Positions 51,109 to 60,421 of a DNA stretch of 64,000 nucleotides are shown here, in pieces; within the stretch, counting starts at the first letter, position 1; the number at the start of each line of letters is the position of its first letter. This DNA comes from JAEUPI01 sp046348365 (lineage in GTDB: Bacteria; Pseudomonadota; Gammaproteobacteria; Burkholderiales; Burkholderiaceae_C): assembly GCA_046348365.1 (NCBI GenBank), contig JAXMEL010000004.1, positions 496,001 to 560,000 of the forward strand, written 5' to 3'. The notes beneath the pieces are model-generated. The model worked only from the letters and a program-made list of their open reading frames with translations. It did not search any database and was not told the origin of the DNA. The translations under genes and the position numbers were made by a program.

Positions 51109-53241
51109 CTACAGGTTGCCGGCGAACAGCTTGCGGATGAACATCTGCTTGAAGCTGCGCGCGTCGTCGAGCCCCAGGCGCTGCAGGTATTCGTGCGGCG
51201 CCTCCCGGTCCTCCCACAGGCTGCGCAGCGCCAGCGTGACCAGTTCCACCGGGTGCTCGGTGGCGCGCTTCAGGCGCTTGAGCGCGCGCACGATGTGCAG
51301 CTCGTCTTCGGTGAGATCGGTGCCGAACGGGAAGTCGGGCAGCAGCCCGGCCTGGCTCCACGGGTGCAGCTTCTCGTCGAGCGCCGCCGGCAGGTTGTTG
51401 CGGTAGCGCTCGGGCACCACGTAGTCGGCGCGCAGCTTGCCGTGGGCCTTGGCCTGCCGCACCAGCTCGTCCTGGAAGCGCGAATCGGCAATGGCGATCA
51501 TGCGCTGCGCGACCTCGGTGTCGCTGCGGCCGCGCAGGTCGGCCACGCCGTATTCGGTGATGACGATGTCGCGCAGGTGGCGCGGGATCGTCACGTGGCC
51601 GTAGGCGTAGACGATGCTCGAGCGCAGCCCGTCGCGGTGCTCGTGCGTGGCGCGCAGCATCAGGATCGAGCGCGCATCGGGCAGCGCGTGCGCCATGGCA
51701 ACGAAGTTGTACTGCCCGCCGACGCCGGAGACGACCTGGCCGCTTTCCAGCGCGTCGGACACCGCGGCGCCGAGCAGCGTGACGATCATCGTCGTGTTCA
51801 TGAAGCGCGCGCGCCGGCGCTGCTCGCGCTTGATCACGGCCTCGGCGCCGTCGCTGCTGTCGAGCTGGTTGATGAAGTCGATGCGCGTCATGTCGATGCG
51901 CGACAGCTCGGCCGCCGGCATGCGGCGCAGGCGTTCGTAGAAGTCGGTCGGGCCGAGGAAGAAGCCGCCGTGCATGCACACGCCGCCGGCCAGGCGCGCG
52001 CCCAGCGCGTTGGCGCAGATGGCGTCGAACGCCTCCGGCGTGCGCAGGTCGTTGCGCAGCCGCTGCTCGCCCACCACCAGCTGGTCGCCTTCGAGCTTGA
52101 CCTCGGCGCGCAGCACGCCATGGCGCTGCAGGAAGGCGAGGTCGCCGCCGGCGAGCGGCGAGGCCACGCGGCCGGCGTCGAACAGCGCGCGCAGCGTCTG
52201 CGGCGTCACCGCCGGGCTTTCGATGCGGCGTTCGTTGACCAGGCGCTGCAGCGTGGCGTCGGCATAGACCTCGCGCCGCACGATGCCGGCCTCGATCAGC
52301 TGCAGGAAGCCGTTGACGAACATCTCGGAGCAGCCGTACAGCCCCTCGTCGAAGCGGCCCAGCTCGCGGCCGGCCAGGCCGTCGGGGCACAGGCTTTCGA
52401 GGATGCGCTTGTACTCGGCGCCGTGCCGGTCGCGCACGATCAGCGCGCGGGCGATCGCGTCGCCGAGCGAGCCGATGCCGATCTGCAGCGTGCCGCCGTC
52501 GGCCACCAGGCTGCTGGCGTGCAGGCCGATCGCGTAGTCGGCCGTGCTCACCTTGCCGTTGGGCGGCGCGAACACGGTGTGCGTGCCGGCGGGGTCGGTG
52601 ATCACCATGTCGAAGAACTCCGGCGGCACCTCGGCGCCGTTGGGCATGAACGGCATCTGCTCGTTGATGACGGCGATCTTGGTCAGCGGCCGGCCCTCGG
52701 CCGCATAGCGCTCGCAGACCTCGAACGTGACGTCGGGGTTGCTCGACAGCGACAGCCGCAGGCCCTGCGGTGTGCGCCGCGCCGCCACCGCCTGCGCGAT
52801 CACGTTCATGCCCTGCAGCCCCATGTCGCGGGCGACGAAGGTGTAATTGGTCGAGATGTAACCCTGCTGCGCCGCCAGGTTGCCGAGGTAATCGCCGGTC
52901 TTGAAGAAGAACTCGCGCACCTCGATGTTGGGCGGCAGCGCGCCGGCGCGGCCGTCCTTCACGTAGTCCAGGTCGGGGTAGTCGCGGAACACGCGCGTCA
53001 CCAGCGGCTCGAGGAAGTGGCGCTCCAGCTCGCTCTTGCCGACGGGTTTTTCCAGCGACAGCGCGGTGACGATGACGAGCCTGCGCTTCGGGTTGCCCTT
53101 GACGCGGCGGTACAGCTCGTTGACGAACGGATTGGGCTTGCCGACGCCCAGCGGGATGCCGAGCACGATGTCGCCCGTCACCGTGTCGAGCACGTGGTCG
53201 ACGGCGCCGGCGATGGAATCGATCATCAATGGGGTTTCCAC
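51109..53241 (-). CDS. Acetyl-CoA hydrolase/transferase family protein
   Basis: This 710-residue CoA-transferase family protein is longer than typical Cat1/AarC enzymes (about 500 residues). It has the N-terminal domain, then GTLQIGIGSLGDAIARAL, and the C-terminal catalytic domain with GVGGQYNFVAMAHALPDARS (core GVGGQYNFVAMA) and VITEYGVADLRGRS. It probably moves CoA between acetate or other acids, or hydrolyses acyl-CoA. The extra length lies mostly in the middle (about 300-480). It stands alone and is divergent from the diguanylate cyclase gene. Confidence 0.9.
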   Translation of the reverse strand: METPLMIDSIAGAVDHVLDTVTGDIVLGIPLGVGKPNPFVNELYRRVKGNPKRRLVIVTALSLEKPVGKSELERHFLEPLVTRVFRDYPDLDYVKDGRAGALPPNIEVREFFFKTGDYLGNLAAQQGYISTNYTFVARDMGLQGMNVIAQAVAARRTPQGLRLSLSSNPDVTFEVCERYAAEGRPLTKIAVINEQMPFMPNGAEVPPEFFDMVITDPAGTHTVFAPPNGKVSTADYAIGLHASSLVADGGTLQIGIGSLGDAIARALIVRDRHGAEYKRILESLCPDGLAGRELGRFDEGLYGCSEMFVNGFLQLIEAGIVRREVYADATLQRLVNERRIESPAVTPQTLRALFDAGRVASPLAGGDLAFLQRHGVLRAEVKLEGDQLVVGEQRLRNDLRTPEAFDAICANALGARLAGGVCMHGGFFLGPTDFYERLRRMPAAELSRIDMTRIDFINQLDSSDGAEAVIKREQRRRARFMNTTMIVTLLGAAVSDALESGQVVSGVGGQYNFVAMAHALPDARSILMLRATHEHRDGLRSSIVYAYGHVTIPRHLRDIVITEYGVADLRGRSDTEVAQRMIAIADSRFQDELVRQAKAHGKLRADYVVPERYRNNLPAALDEKLHPWSQAGLLPDFPFGTDLTEDELHIVRALKRLKRATEHPVELVTLALRSLWEDREAPHEYLQRLGLDDARSFKQMFIRKLFAGNL

Positions 53242-53357
53242 GGGGCCTCCGGTCGAGGGGTCAATCCCCCGAAGTGTGGCCCGCGGCTTGTTGCAGCCGA
53301 TTGCGCACCGGCAATTCGTGGGTGGTGAGGCCGCGCGGAAGGCGCTAAGCTGCCGCT

Positions 53358-54176
53358 GTGCTGAACGAACTGCCTTCGCAGACGACCTGGATCACGCGCA
53401 CCGCCCGCGCGCTGGTGCAGATCGGCTTCGTGCCGGCGCTGGTGCTGGTGACGCTGGTGCTGGTGCCGGTGTTCGCGCTGCTGGCACCGCTGGTGGTGAT
53501 GGCGCTCGGCCGCGGCAGCCCGGCGCTGGCGGCGCAGGTGGCGGCGCTGACGGCGATGATCTTCGTGCCGGCGGTCGGCGCGCTGGTGCTGCGCCTGGTG
53601 TTCCAGCTCGAGCAGGCCCGCGAGCGGCTGTCGGTGCTGGCGACGCAGGACGCGCTGACCGGCGTGCACAACCGGCGCTACTTCTTCGAGGTCGCCGAGC
53701 GCGAATGGTCGCGCTGCAAGCGCTACGGCGAAGACGCCGCGCTGCTGCTGATCGACGCCGACAACTTCAAGGCCATCAACGACGTCTACGGCCACCTCTG
53801 CGGTGACCGGCTGCTGATCGCCATCGCCAAGGCGGTGCGCGCCACGCTGCGCCAGCCCGACCTGATGGCGCGCTTCGGCGGCGAGGAGCTGATCATCCTG
53901 CTGCCGCACACCGATCCGCTGGGCGCGCTCGACGTGGCCGAGCGCATCCGCGAGCGCGTGGCCGGCGGCCGCCTCGACTGGAACGGCGAGAAGGTGGGCA
54001 CCACCATCAGCGTCGGCGTGGCGCCCTATGCGGGCGACGATCGCACGCTCGACGCGCTGGTCCACGACGCCGACCTGGCGCTCTACGCGGCCAAGAAGGC
54101 CGGCCGCAACTGCGTGCGCGCGGCACCGATCAAGCCGCGCCGCAGCGGCGAGGCACGGCGCGAGACGTCGCGCTAG
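53358..54176 (+). CDS. Diguanylate cyclase (GGDEF), membrane-anchored
   Basis: This 272-residue protein has two N-terminal membrane helices (about 22-50 and 60-83), a short coiled linker and a GGDEF domain (about 92-255). The active-site motif is GGEEL (174-178). The RxxD inhibitory I-site is intact five residues upstream (RQPD, 165-168). It should make cyclic di-GMP with product inhibition. No sensory domain other than the membrane helices is present. The GTG at 53358 is the only fitting start. Confidence 0.95.
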   Translation: MLNELPSQTTWITRTARALVQIGFVPALVLVTLVLVPVFALLAPLVVMALGRGSPALAAQVAALTAMIFVPAVGALVLRLVFQLEQARERLSVLATQDALTGVHNRRYFFEVAEREWSRCKRYGEDAALLLIDADNFKAINDVYGHLCGDRLLIAIAKAVRATLRQPDLMARFGGEELIILLPHTDPLGALDVAERIRERVAGGRLDWNGEKVGTTISVGVAPYAGDDRTLDALVHDADLALYAAKKAGRNCVRAAPIKPRRSGEARRETSR

Positions 54177-54195
54177 CGTCGGCCGGCCGGCGGCC

Positions 54196-55296
54196 CTACA
54201 GCGTCAGCGGCCGCGCGTAGCCCGTCATCTCCAGGTAGCCGCGGCCGATGGCGCGGCCGCCGTCGTCGCGCAGCTCCGACAGGCCTTCCCAGTACACCGC
54301 GCCGGTGCTGGCGCTGCCGTCGAGCTCCTGCGCGTCGAGCAGCGCCTGCAGCTGGTGCTCGCCGGCCGGTGTTTCGAGCCGCCAGGCCACCGGGTAGCGC
54401 GCCAGCGTGGCCGGGCTCGCCCAGTGGCGCAGCGCGGTGAAGCGCACGTCAGCGGGGCCGAAGATGCGCAGCCGCCCGTCGCCGCTGCGGTGGCTGCCGC
54501 CGGCCCACAGCGGCGCGCCCTCGCGCGTGCGCAGCCGAAACGCCGTCAGCGCGCCGCCGTCGGCGAGGTTGATGCCGGCCCAGTCCCAGCCCACGGCGTC
54601 GGCCGGCATCAGCTCGTCGCTCCATTCGTGGTCGAGCCAGGCGCGGCCGCGCAGCTCGAGGCGGCGGCCGCCGAGCTGCAGCAACGCCTGCGCCGCCAGC
54701 TGCGGCAGGCTGTAGTAGTGGCTCGCCTGCTGCGGCTGCGGCCCCTTGCGCGAGTGGCCGGCGTCGCCTTGCAGCAGCAGCGGCTGCGTGGCCTGCAGCG
54801 TGAGCTGCAGATCGAACGGCGCGTCGCCGCCGCCCACCTGCGCGCGGTAGCGCCCGCCGCCGGGCTCGCCGTCGCGGCCCATCAGCCAGCGGCCGAGGCG
54901 CAGCCCGGTGTCGTGCGTCGCGGCCACGGCCGCAGGGGCGTCGGGGTCGCCCGACCAGCGCGCCGCCTGCTGCGCCTGCAGGTGGCGGCGCGCCGCGATC
55001 TCACTGATCGCCGCATGCGCGAACAGCAGCTGCCGCGGCGCGAAGCGGCTGCCGAGTTTCTCGGCCAGGCCGGTGCGGCTGCGAAAGAACGTGACCTGAA
55101 AGCCGATCGGCCCCTCGGGGCCGTCGAGCCAGCCGGTGGCGTACCACCACTCGATGCGCGCGCGCGGATGCGCGCCGTGGTCGCGCGGGAAGCGCAGCAC
55201 GCGGCCGGCGCGCACCGGTTCGTCGTCGTCGGCGCCCGGCGCGGCGGCCGCGGCTGCGGGGAGCAGCGCCAGCCAGGCGCGGCGCGAGAGCCTCAC
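54196..55296 (-). CDS. AttH/lipocalin-like exported protein
   Basis: This 366-residue protein begins with a twin-arginine-like signal (SRRAWLALLPAAAAAAPG). It contains IEWWYATGWL, FFRSRTGL, HYYSLPQLAAQ and GRAWLDHEWSD, the hallmarks of the AttH/CrtC-like domain (two lipocalin-like halves). Relatives include carotenoid 1,2-hydratase, but most members next to ABC transporters have no known activity. Its GTG start overlaps the permease stop as GTGA, so it is coupled to the ABC genes. Confidence 0.87.
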   Translation of the reverse strand: MRLSRRAWLALLPAAAAAAPGADDDEPVRAGRVLRFPRDHGAHPRARIEWWYATGWLDGPEGPIGFQVTFFRSRTGLAEKLGSRFAPRQLLFAHAAISEIAARRHLQAQQAARWSGDPDAPAAVAATHDTGLRLGRWLMGRDGEPGGGRYRAQVGGGDAPFDLQLTLQATQPLLLQGDAGHSRKGPQPQQASHYYSLPQLAAQALLQLGGRRLELRGRAWLDHEWSDELMPADAVGWDWAGINLADGGALTAFRLRTREGAPLWAGGSHRSGDGRLRIFGPADVRFTALRHWASPATLARYPVAWRLETPAGEHQLQALLDAQELDGSASTGAVYWEGLSELRDDGGRAIGRGYLEMTGYARPLTL

Positions 55297-57809
55297 CAGT
55301 CCTCCTTCACGGCGAGCACGGCGTCGCGCGAGGCGGCGCGGCGCGCGGCGAGCGCGGCCGTCGCCAGGCCGCAGGCCATCACCGCGGCGGCCAGCGCGGC
55401 GAGCTTGAGCCAAGGCACCACGAGCGGCATCGTCCAGTGAAAGCTCTGCGGGTTTACCACGTGCACCAGCACCACGCTCACCGCCACGCCGAGCGCAACG
55501 CCCATCAACGCGCCGGCCGCCAGCCAGGCGGCGGTCTCGCCGGTCACGATGGCCAGCACCTGCGCGCGCGTGAGGCCCAGGTGCGCGAGCAGGCCGAATT
55601 CCTTGCGCCGCGCGATCACCTGCGCCGACAGGCTCGCCGCCACGCCGATCAGCCCGACGGCGATGGCCACGATCTGCAGATAGCGCGTGACGGCGAAGCT
55701 GCGGTCGAAGATCGCCAGCGAAATCTGCCGCAGCTCGCCGGCGGTGGCGGCATCGAGCGCGGTGTCGGCGCCGGCCAGCTCGCGCAGCCGCGCGGTGATG
55801 TGCGCGGCATCGGCGCCCGGTGCGAGCCACAGCGCGAGTTCGTTGACGCGGTCGTCGCCGCCGTGCGAACGCCACAGCGCGGGCTCGATCACCACCGCGC
55901 CGAACTGGCGCGCATAGTCGCGCCATACGCCGCGCACCACGAAGGCGGCGCGCCCCGCCGGCAGCGGCAGCTCGATGCGCTGCCCGGGCTGCCAGCCGTA
56001 GAGCGTCGCTGCCGGCTCGCTGACCCACACACCGTCGTCGCCGGGCGCGAGCGCGTGCGTGGCGCCGAGCAGCGGCAGCGCGTTCGCCGCCGCGTCGACC
56101 GGCCGCACGATCAGCGCCAGCGCCGGCCGCTGCGGCTCGATCGACACCAGCTTCACGCGCGACGGGCGCACGCGCGTCACGCCGGGCAGGGCGGCGGCAT
56201 CGACGGCAAAGCGCGCCGGCAGCGCGCTCCACTCGGCGGCCGCCGGGTTGCCGGCCACGCGCAGGTACAGGTCGGCCGGCAGCACCGCGCCCAGCCAGTC
56301 GGCCACCGCGTCGCGGAAGCTGCCGACCATCACCGTCAGCGCCACCGACAGCGCGAGGCTCGCCACCACACCGGCCACCGCGGCGCTCGCGGTGTGGCGC
56401 TGGTGGCGCGCGCGCTGCCAGGCCAGCAGCACCAGCGGCTGCTGCTGCGCCAGCGGCCGCGCCAGCAGGCCCTGCACCACGGCCGGCACCAGCGCCACGC
56501 CGCCGGCCAGCAGCGCCGCCACCGCGGCATAGGCGGCGAGCGGCAGGCCGCGCCAGGGCGGCAGCAGCGCCAGGCCGACGCCCAGCGCCACCAGCGCGAG
56601 CCCGGGCCCGGCACGCGACACGCGCGGGCCGAACGCGGCGAGGCCTTTCAGTGCTTGCGCCGGCGCCAGCCGTTCGGCCGCGCGCGCCGGCCACCACGCG
56701 CCGGCCACCGCCGCCAGCGTGCCGAGCGCGCCGTAGGCGATGGCGGCCGGCGCCGACCACTGCAGGCGCGGCGCGATGCCGGGAAAGTAGCCGCCGCCGA
56801 GGTCGCCGGCGAGCGCACGCAGCGCCACCGCGGCGAGCCCCGCGCCGGCGAGCAGGCCGAGCGCACTGCCGGCGGCACCGAGCAGCGCCGCTTCGGCCAG
56901 CACCAGCACGCGGCGATCGCGCGCATCGAGCCCGAGCACGCCGAGCAGCGCGAACATCGGCGTGCGCTGCGCCACCGCGAGCGCGAGCACCGAGTAGACG
57001 AGGAAGCCGCCGACCAGCAGCGCCACCAGCGCCAGCACGCCGAGGTTGACGCGGTAGGCGCGCGACAGGTTCGACACGCGCTCGAGCGCATCGTCGCCGG
57101 CGGCCACGCGCACGCCGGGCGGCAGCGGGTGCGCGCGCAGCCAGGCGGCCGCCGCGACGCCGGTGGCCAGGCGCAGGTCGATGCGATGCACGCGGCCGAC
57201 GAGGCCGAAGCGCGCCTGCACCGCGGCGATGTCGCCGGCGAGCATCGGCGCACCCGCAGCACCGATGCGGCCGGCCACGCGCAGACGCATCCAACCCTCG
57301 CGCGTGCGCAGCTCGATCGTGCCGCCTTCGGCGAGGCCCAGGCGTTCGAGTGCCGCCGCGTTGGCGAACACCGCATCGGGGTCGAGCACGGCGAGCGGCG
57401 GCTCGCCGGCAGCAGGGCGCGGCATCAGCGACGGTGCCACCGCGGCCACGCGCAGCGCATCGAGGCCGACCAACCGCAGTGTTAGCGGCCGCGCCGCGGC
57501 GTCGCGGCGCGCGGGCACGTCGAGCTCGATGATCGGGCTGGCCACGCGCACCTGCTCGGCGAGCGCGAGCGCGTCGACCATGCGGTCGTCGAGGCCCGGC
57601 TCGGCGTTCGCCGTGAGCGACAGGTCGGGCTCGCCGTTGGCCGCGCGCACCGCGGCGGAGAATTCCGACAGCGCCGATGCATTGATCAGCTGCACCGAGA
57701 ACGCCAGCGCGACGCCGAGCGCCACCGCCAGCGCCACCGTGGCATGCCGCCACGGATGCTGGCGCCATTCGGCCAGCGACAGCGTGCGGATCAGCGCGAG
57801 CAGGCTCAC
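55293..57809 (-). CDS. FtsX-like ABC permease, large
   Basis: This 838-residue permease has two FtsX repeats, each a group of about four membrane spans with a large periplasmic domain. HPWRHATVALAVALGVALAFSV is the N-terminal span and RRKEFGLLAHLGLTRAQVLA the typical coupling-helix region near the C-terminus. It works with the LolD-like ATPase encoded upstream. Such systems handle lipoproteins, lipids or mechanical signals rather than importing solutes. The GTG start at 57807-57809 overlaps the ATPase stop (GTGA). Confidence 0.92.
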   Translation of the reverse strand: MSLLALIRTLSLAEWRQHPWRHATVALAVALGVALAFSVQLINASALSEFSAAVRAANGEPDLSLTANAEPGLDDRMVDALALAEQVRVASPIIELDVPARRDAAARPLTLRLVGLDALRVAAVAPSLMPRPAAGEPPLAVLDPDAVFANAAALERLGLAEGGTIELRTREGWMRLRVAGRIGAAGAPMLAGDIAAVQARFGLVGRVHRIDLRLATGVAAAAWLRAHPLPPGVRVAAGDDALERVSNLSRAYRVNLGVLALVALLVGGFLVYSVLALAVAQRTPMFALLGVLGLDARDRRVLVLAEAALLGAAGSALGLLAGAGLAAVALRALAGDLGGGYFPGIAPRLQWSAPAAIAYGALGTLAAVAGAWWPARAAERLAPAQALKGLAAFGPRVSRAGPGLALVALGVGLALLPPWRGLPLAAYAAVAALLAGGVALVPAVVQGLLARPLAQQQPLVLLAWQRARHQRHTASAAVAGVVASLALSVALTVMVGSFRDAVADWLGAVLPADLYLRVAGNPAAAEWSALPARFAVDAAALPGVTRVRPSRVKLVSIEPQRPALALIVRPVDAAANALPLLGATHALAPGDDGVWVSEPAATLYGWQPGQRIELPLPAGRAAFVVRGVWRDYARQFGAVVIEPALWRSHGGDDRVNELALWLAPGADAAHITARLRELAGADTALDAATAGELRQISLAIFDRSFAVTRYLQIVAIAVGLIGVAASLSAQVIARRKEFGLLAHLGLTRAQVLAIVTGETAAWLAAGALMGVALGVAVSVVLVHVVNPQSFHWTMPLVVPWLKLAALAAAVMACGLATAALAARRAASRDAVLAVKEDW

Positions 57810-58489
57810 GGATCGCCCGCGACTGCGGTGACGCCGGTCGGGGTGAGCCGGATCACGCGGTCGGCCCGTTGCGTGGCCGCCTCGGCATGCGTGACGAGCA
57901 GGCACGCCGCGCCCTCGAGCCGCACCTGCTCGGCCAGCAGCTCGAGCATGCGCAGCGCGTTGGCCGGGTCGAGGTTGCCGGTGGGCTCGTCGGCGAGGAT
58001 CAGCGCCGGCCTGTGCACCAGCGCGCGCGCCAGCGCCACGCGCTGCAGCTGCCCGCCCGACAGCTGCGCCGGCATGCGCGCGCCCATCGCGGCGAGGCCC
58101 ACGCGTTCGAGCAGCTGCTGCACCCGCGCCTGCGCCTCGGCGCGATGCGCGCCACCGAGCAGCAGCAGCGGCAGCGCCACGTTGTCGGCCACGCTGAGGT
58201 GCGGCAGCACGTGGAAGGCCTGGAACACGAAGCCGAGCCGCTCGCGCCGCAGCCGCGCGCGCGCATCGGCATCGAGCGCGCCGACGCGCGCCTCGCCGAG
58301 CACGATCTCGCCGCGGTCGGCCTCGTCGAGCCCGGCGATGCAGTTCAGCAGCGTCGACTTGCCGACGCCCGATTCGCCGACGAGCACCACGAATTCACCG
58401 GCCGCGACCTCGAACGAAACCTGTTCGAAGACCCGGTCGTCGCCATAGGCCTTGGCCAGATCGTGCACGCGAAGCATGCGCGCGATCAT
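57806..58489 (-). CDS. LolD-like ABC ATPase
   Basis: This 227-residue ATPase has Walker A GESGVGKST (38-46), signature LSGGQLQRVALARAL, Walker B LILADEPTGNLD and the switch histidine LVTHAEA. The EPTGNLD form marks the LolD/MacB/FtsE group. It is the first gene of the minus-strand unit ATPase, permease, AttH-like protein. An in-frame ATG at 58477 is an alternative start. It probably energises the FtsX permease to move a lipidated or hydrophobic substrate across the periplasm. Confidence 0.94.
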   Translation of the reverse strand: MIARMLRVHDLAKAYGDDRVFEQVSFEVAAGEFVVLVGESGVGKSTLLNCIAGLDEADRGEIVLGEARVGALDADARARLRRERLGFVFQAFHVLPHLSVADNVALPLLLLGGAHRAEAQARVQQLLERVGLAAMGARMPAQLSGGQLQRVALARALVHRPALILADEPTGNLDPANALRMLELLAEQVRLEGAACLLVTHAEAATQRADRVIRLTPTGVTAVAGDP

Positions 58490-58535
58490 GCCCCAGCGCG
58501 CGCCGAGCCCGCGGCCGCGTTCGCGGGCGCGCTCG

Positions 58536-59375
58536 TCAGCGCGTGAGCGGCGCGCGCGAGATCAGCGCGCGCAGTTCGCGCAGCTTGGCCTTCAGCGTGG
58601 CGCGGTGCGCGCTGCCCACGCGCAGCAGGATCTTCTGCCCCGACGACAGGCTCTGCAGCGCCGGGTCGGCGAACTCGTAGCGCAGCCAGGGCTGCGCCGA
58701 CGGCACCTCGCCCTTGATGTCGAGCAGCGTGATCGCCAGCGGCTCGGCCGGATCGGGTGTGGCGAGCAGGTGGTCGATCACGTCGACCACGCGGTCGTTG
58801 AAGTATTTGCCGGGATAGCCCAGCTCCTCGTAGACCTTCTGCAGCCGCGGGTACATCTGCACGTAGTACGCGGCCACGCGCCGCGCGTCGACCGCGGCGA
58901 GCATGCCCACCACCGGCGCATAGCGCGCCGGGTTGGTCGGCGCCACGGTGCGTGCCTCGCCTTCACCGACCACCGAGAAGCGCCCCGGCGTCGGATGCAG
59001 CGGCCACAGCCGCGGCGCGGCATGTGCGCGCGCGAGGTTGTCGACCGTGACGACGAGGCGCCGCGCGAAGTCGTCGAGCGCCACGAAGCGCACCGCGTTG
59101 CCGCGGCCCACGAGGTCGTTGGCCACGGCGGTCCACGGGTTGGCCGCATCGACGGCCACCAGCGGCGCAGGGGCGGAGACCGCCGCCGGCTCGGGCAGCG
59201 GATGGCGGATCGCCGGCTCGCTGGCCGGCGCGGCCGGCGCCGGTGCCGGCGCGGTGGCCACCGGCGCCGGCTCCGGCGGCGGAGGTTGGCGGCGCTGCTG
59301 GTACCAGTACAGCCCGCCCAGGCCGGCCACGGTGAGCAGCGCCGCGGCGATCGCGGTCCAGGATGCGGGTTTCAT
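58536..59375 (-). CDS. DUF3014 family membrane-anchored protein
   Basis: This 279-residue protein has one N-terminal membrane span (about 6-25), a Pro/Ala-rich periplasmic linker (about 30-75) and a DUF3014 domain, with RFVALDDFARRLVVTVDNLARA (core FARRLVVTVDNLA) and MYPRLQKVYEELGYPGKYF. The function is unknown. It lies 46 bases upstream of the LolD-like ATPase gene on the same strand and may be the first gene of that operon. Confidence 0.88.
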   Translation of the reverse strand: MKPASWTAIAAALLTVAGLGGLYWYQQRRQPPPPEPAPVATAPAPAPAAPASEPAIRHPLPEPAAVSAPAPLVAVDAANPWTAVANDLVGRGNAVRFVALDDFARRLVVTVDNLARAHAAPRLWPLHPTPGRFSVVGEGEARTVAPTNPARYAPVVGMLAAVDARRVAAYYVQMYPRLQKVYEELGYPGKYFNDRVVDVIDHLLATPDPAEPLAITLLDIKGEVPSAQPWLRYEFADPALQSLSSGQKILLRVGSAHRATLKAKLRELRALISRAPLTR

Positions 59376-59467
59376 CGGTCGGCCTCGTCGTGCGCCAGCA
59401 GGTGGCAGACCCTAGCGCGATTCGGCTCGCGGGGTGTCACAAGACCCTTCGCGTCGCTCAAGTGGAT

Positions 59468-60421
59468 TCACGCCGAGGCGGCGAGCTGCGCCTTCAGCGC
59501 CGCGATCGCGCGCGCTGCGGCGTCGGGCGCATCGGCCGGCACGCTCACGCGCTGCATGCCGCGCAACCAGGTGAGCTGCCGCTTGGCGAGCTGGCGCGTG
59601 GCGGCGATGCCGCGCTCGCGCAGGGCGCCCAGCGAACCGTCGTCGAGCGCGGCCCAGGCCTGGCGATAGCCGACGCAGCGCATCGACGGCATCGTCGCGC
59701 GCAACGCGGGCCGCTCGCGCAGGCGGCGCACCTCGTCGACCAAACCGGCGGCGAGCATGGCATCGAAGCGCTCGGCGATGCGCTGGTGCAGCCAGGCGCG
59801 CGAGGCCGGCTCCAGCGCCACGATGGCCAGCGGCAGCGTCTGGCGCGCACCGCGGCCGTGCCACTGCGACAGCGGCCGGCCGCTCGCGTGAAAGACCTCG
59901 AGTGCGCGCTGGATGCGCTGCGCGTCGTGCGGCGCGAGCCGGGCCGCGGTGGGCGGGTCGACGCGCGCGAGTTCGGCGTGCAGCGCCGGCCAGCCTTCGC
60001 GCGCGGCGCGCTCGTCGATCGCCGCGCGCCAGGCCGCGTCGGCCTCGGGCAGCGTGTCGAGGCCTTCGATCAGCGCCTTCAGGTACAGCATCGTGCCGCC
60101 GACCAACAGCGCGACGCGGCCGCGCGCGGTGATGTCGGCGATCGCGCGGCGCGCATCGGCGACGAAGCGCGCGGCCGAGTAGCGCTGCTCGGGCTCGAGC
60201 AGGTCGATCAGGTGGTGCGGCACCACGGCGCGCTCGGCCGGGCTCGGCTTGGCGGTGCCGATGTCCATGCCGCGGTAGACCTGCGCCGAGTCGACGCTGA
60301 CGATCTCGAGCGCGACGTCATGCGCCATCTCGTGCGCCATCTCGCGTGCGAACGCCATCGCGATCGCGCTCTTGCCGCTGGCCGTGGGCCCGGCCAGGGC
60401 CACCGCGGCCGGCCGCGTCAT
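59468..60421 (-). CDS. miaA: tRNA dimethylallyltransferase
   Basis: This 317-residue enzyme adds a dimethylallyl group to A37 of tRNAs reading UNN codons. It has P-loop GPTASGKS (11-18), the catalytic aspartate in VSVDSAQVYRGMDIGTAKP, and GGTMLYLKALIEGL. Residues about 26-35 (AREMAHEMAH) are an insertion made by a 12-base tandem repeat (60320-60343). The start overlaps the MFS exporter stop as ATGA, so the two are coupled. Confidence 0.96.
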   Translation of the reverse strand: MTRPAAVALAGPTASGKSAIAMAFAREMAHEMAHDVALEIVSVDSAQVYRGMDIGTAKPSPAERAVVPHHLIDLLEPEQRYSAARFVADARRAIADITARGRVALLVGGTMLYLKALIEGLDTLPEADAAWRAAIDERAAREGWPALHAELARVDPPTAARLAPHDAQRIQRALEVFHASGRPLSQWHGRGARQTLPLAIVALEPASRAWLHQRIAERFDAMLAAGLVDEVRRLRERPALRATMPSMRCVGYRQAWAALDDGSLGALRERGIAATRQLAKRQLTWLRGMQRVSVPADAPDAAARAIAALKAQLAASA

